This document shows positions 15,560-16,152 of a stretch of DNA of 16,152 nucleotides, piece by piece. The stretch spans positions 1 to 16,152 of the forward strand of contig JASBVU010000005.1 in assembly GCA_029960905.1 (NCBI GenBank), read 5' to 3'. The stretch's first letter is position 1, and each line of letters begins with the position of its first letter. The position numbers were made by a program, and so were the translations under genes. Source of the stretch: Thermoanaerobacterium sp. (GTDB lineage Bacteria; Bacillota; Thermoanaerobacteria; Thermoanaerobacterales; Thermoanaerobacteraceae). Under the pieces are notes generated by a model that worked only from the letters and a program-made list of their open reading frames with translations, had not been told where the DNA came from and did no database searches.

Positions 15560-16152
15560 TTAATATTTTTTTATATTTTTCAATCTCCGCCTCTCCAATA
15601 AATCTTTAAATGCCTCTAATCTCGTCTGGTAACCAGCTTCACCAGTCTTTTCATCGTAACTTAAAGACATAACTGGTATATTTTTATCGCTACTTATTTT
15701 GGCAATTATTCCTTCTGCGACAATTTCGGGCGTACAAGTAAAAGGAAAAATTTGTATTATGCCATCGTAATTTTTTTCTGCATATTTTACAGTATTTGCA
15801 ACAGTATTTAAACCATGACCGCCGATATCCCTTTCTAAATACCCATGTGCATATTTCTTAAATTCTACTCTCTGAGGCAATTTAAAAGCACTGTTTATCA
15901 AATAATCTGAGAGAAAATCAGTTTTAGTAACTTCTATGCCTAATTCATTTAACGATCTGCAAATATCTAAATTAGAAAAAGGCTCAAGCATAAGATAGAT
16001 TTCCCCTACTAAAGCAACCTTAAGCTGAATCTCTCTTTTTATGGTTGCATTTTGTTTTAACTTCTCCAATCCTTCTTTATAAATGCTATCTAGTTCTTCT
16101 TTGTTTTTCGCATTTTTTATTCCGTCTATATATTTTTCAAAAATTTTAGTCG
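15560..16152 (-). CDS. 2-hydroxyacyl-CoA dehydratase/activase-type protein, C-terminal part; runs off the right edge
   Basis: The last ~197 codons are present and the frame is open to the edge (TKIFEKYIDGIKNAKNKEEL are the first residues), so the start lies beyond 16152; the in-frame TTG at 16069 is internal. Recognisable segments are KVALVGEIYLMLEPFSNLDI, IIQIFPFTCTPEIVAEGII and PVMSLSYDEKTGEAGYQTRL, which resemble the C-terminal region of the HgdB/HgdC-related 'CoA protein activase' group (COG3581-like). In that group the cysteine in FTC is a probable iron-sulphur ligand. The reaction in this organism is unknown; this group is widespread in Clostridia and is not proof of 2-hydroxyglutarate fermentation. 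The C-terminus is basic (ERRRLKNIKKY). It lies 103 nt upstream of the rodZ-like gene. Confidence 0.75.
   Translation of the reverse strand, partial: TKIFEKYIDGIKNAKNKEELDSIYKEGLEKLKQNATIKREIQLKVALVGEIYLMLEPFSNLDICRSLNELGIEVTKTDFLSDYLINSAFKLPQRVEFKKYAHGYLERDIGGHGLNTVANTVKYAEKNYDGIIQIFPFTCTPEIVAEGIIAKISSDKNIPVMSLSYDEKTGEAGYQTRLEAFKDLLERRRLKNIKKY

Noticed and set aside
16069..16152. A start codon at 16069 for the right-edge gene
   Set aside because: That codon is TTG without a ribosome binding site, and the frame stays open to the window edge with sensible protein sequence, so the gene is truncated by the window.

Overview
The window looks like a chromosomal segment of an AT-rich, low-GC anaerobic Firmicute, most likely Thermoanaerobacterium or a close relative. 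The main reason is the truncated gene at the left edge. Its product matches, as I remember it, the secreted family GH15 glucoamylase lipoprotein of Thermoanaerobacterium thermosaccharolyticum / Clostridium sp. G0005. The gene order HPr, ytoI-like, dnaE, pfkA, pyk is also typical of this group. No database search was possible, so names rest on motifs and recall.

Layout: all genes are on the minus strand except one. Reading from the right edge in the direction of transcription, there is the C-terminal part of a 2-hydroxyacyl-CoA dehydratase/activase-type protein (15560-16152), a rodZ-like membrane HTH gene (14638-15456), and a GH13 neopullulanase/cyclomaltodextrinase (12899-14623). A bidirectional terminator (12838-12862) separates the last of these from the only plus-strand gene, an alpha-glucan phosphorylase (11205-12824). 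Further left are a 78-residue orphan protein made of aromatic repeats, whiA overlapping an HPr gene, a four-domain HTH-DRTGG-CBS-hotdog gene (ytoI type), dnaE, a small DUF2007-like gene, pfkA, pyk and a YbgC-type thioesterase. A regulatory region of about 160 bp and the glucoamylase gene follow. Hairpin terminators after the orphan gene, HPr, pyk and the thioesterase, plus promoters before the DUF2007-like gene and possibly pfkA, divide the minus-strand run into sub-operons.

Theme: extracellular and intracellular alpha-glucan breakdown (glucoamylase, neopullulanase, phosphorylase) feeds glycolysis (6-phosphofructokinase, pyruvate kinase). HPr carries both the PTS histidine and the regulatory serine that links fructose-1,6-bisphosphate to CcpA repression. 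Near-identical cre/LacI-like operators overlap the -35 boxes of the glucoamylase and phosphorylase promoters, so these two genes, 10 kb apart, are probably co-regulated.

The most notable points are an apparent one-base deletion in the conserved start of pyk, the shared operator, a 12-bp inverted repeat enclosing the terminator upstream of the glucoamylase, and the aromatic-repeat orphan protein. I found no mobile element, CRISPR array, tRNA or rRNA. No stretch over 300 bases lacks a gene.
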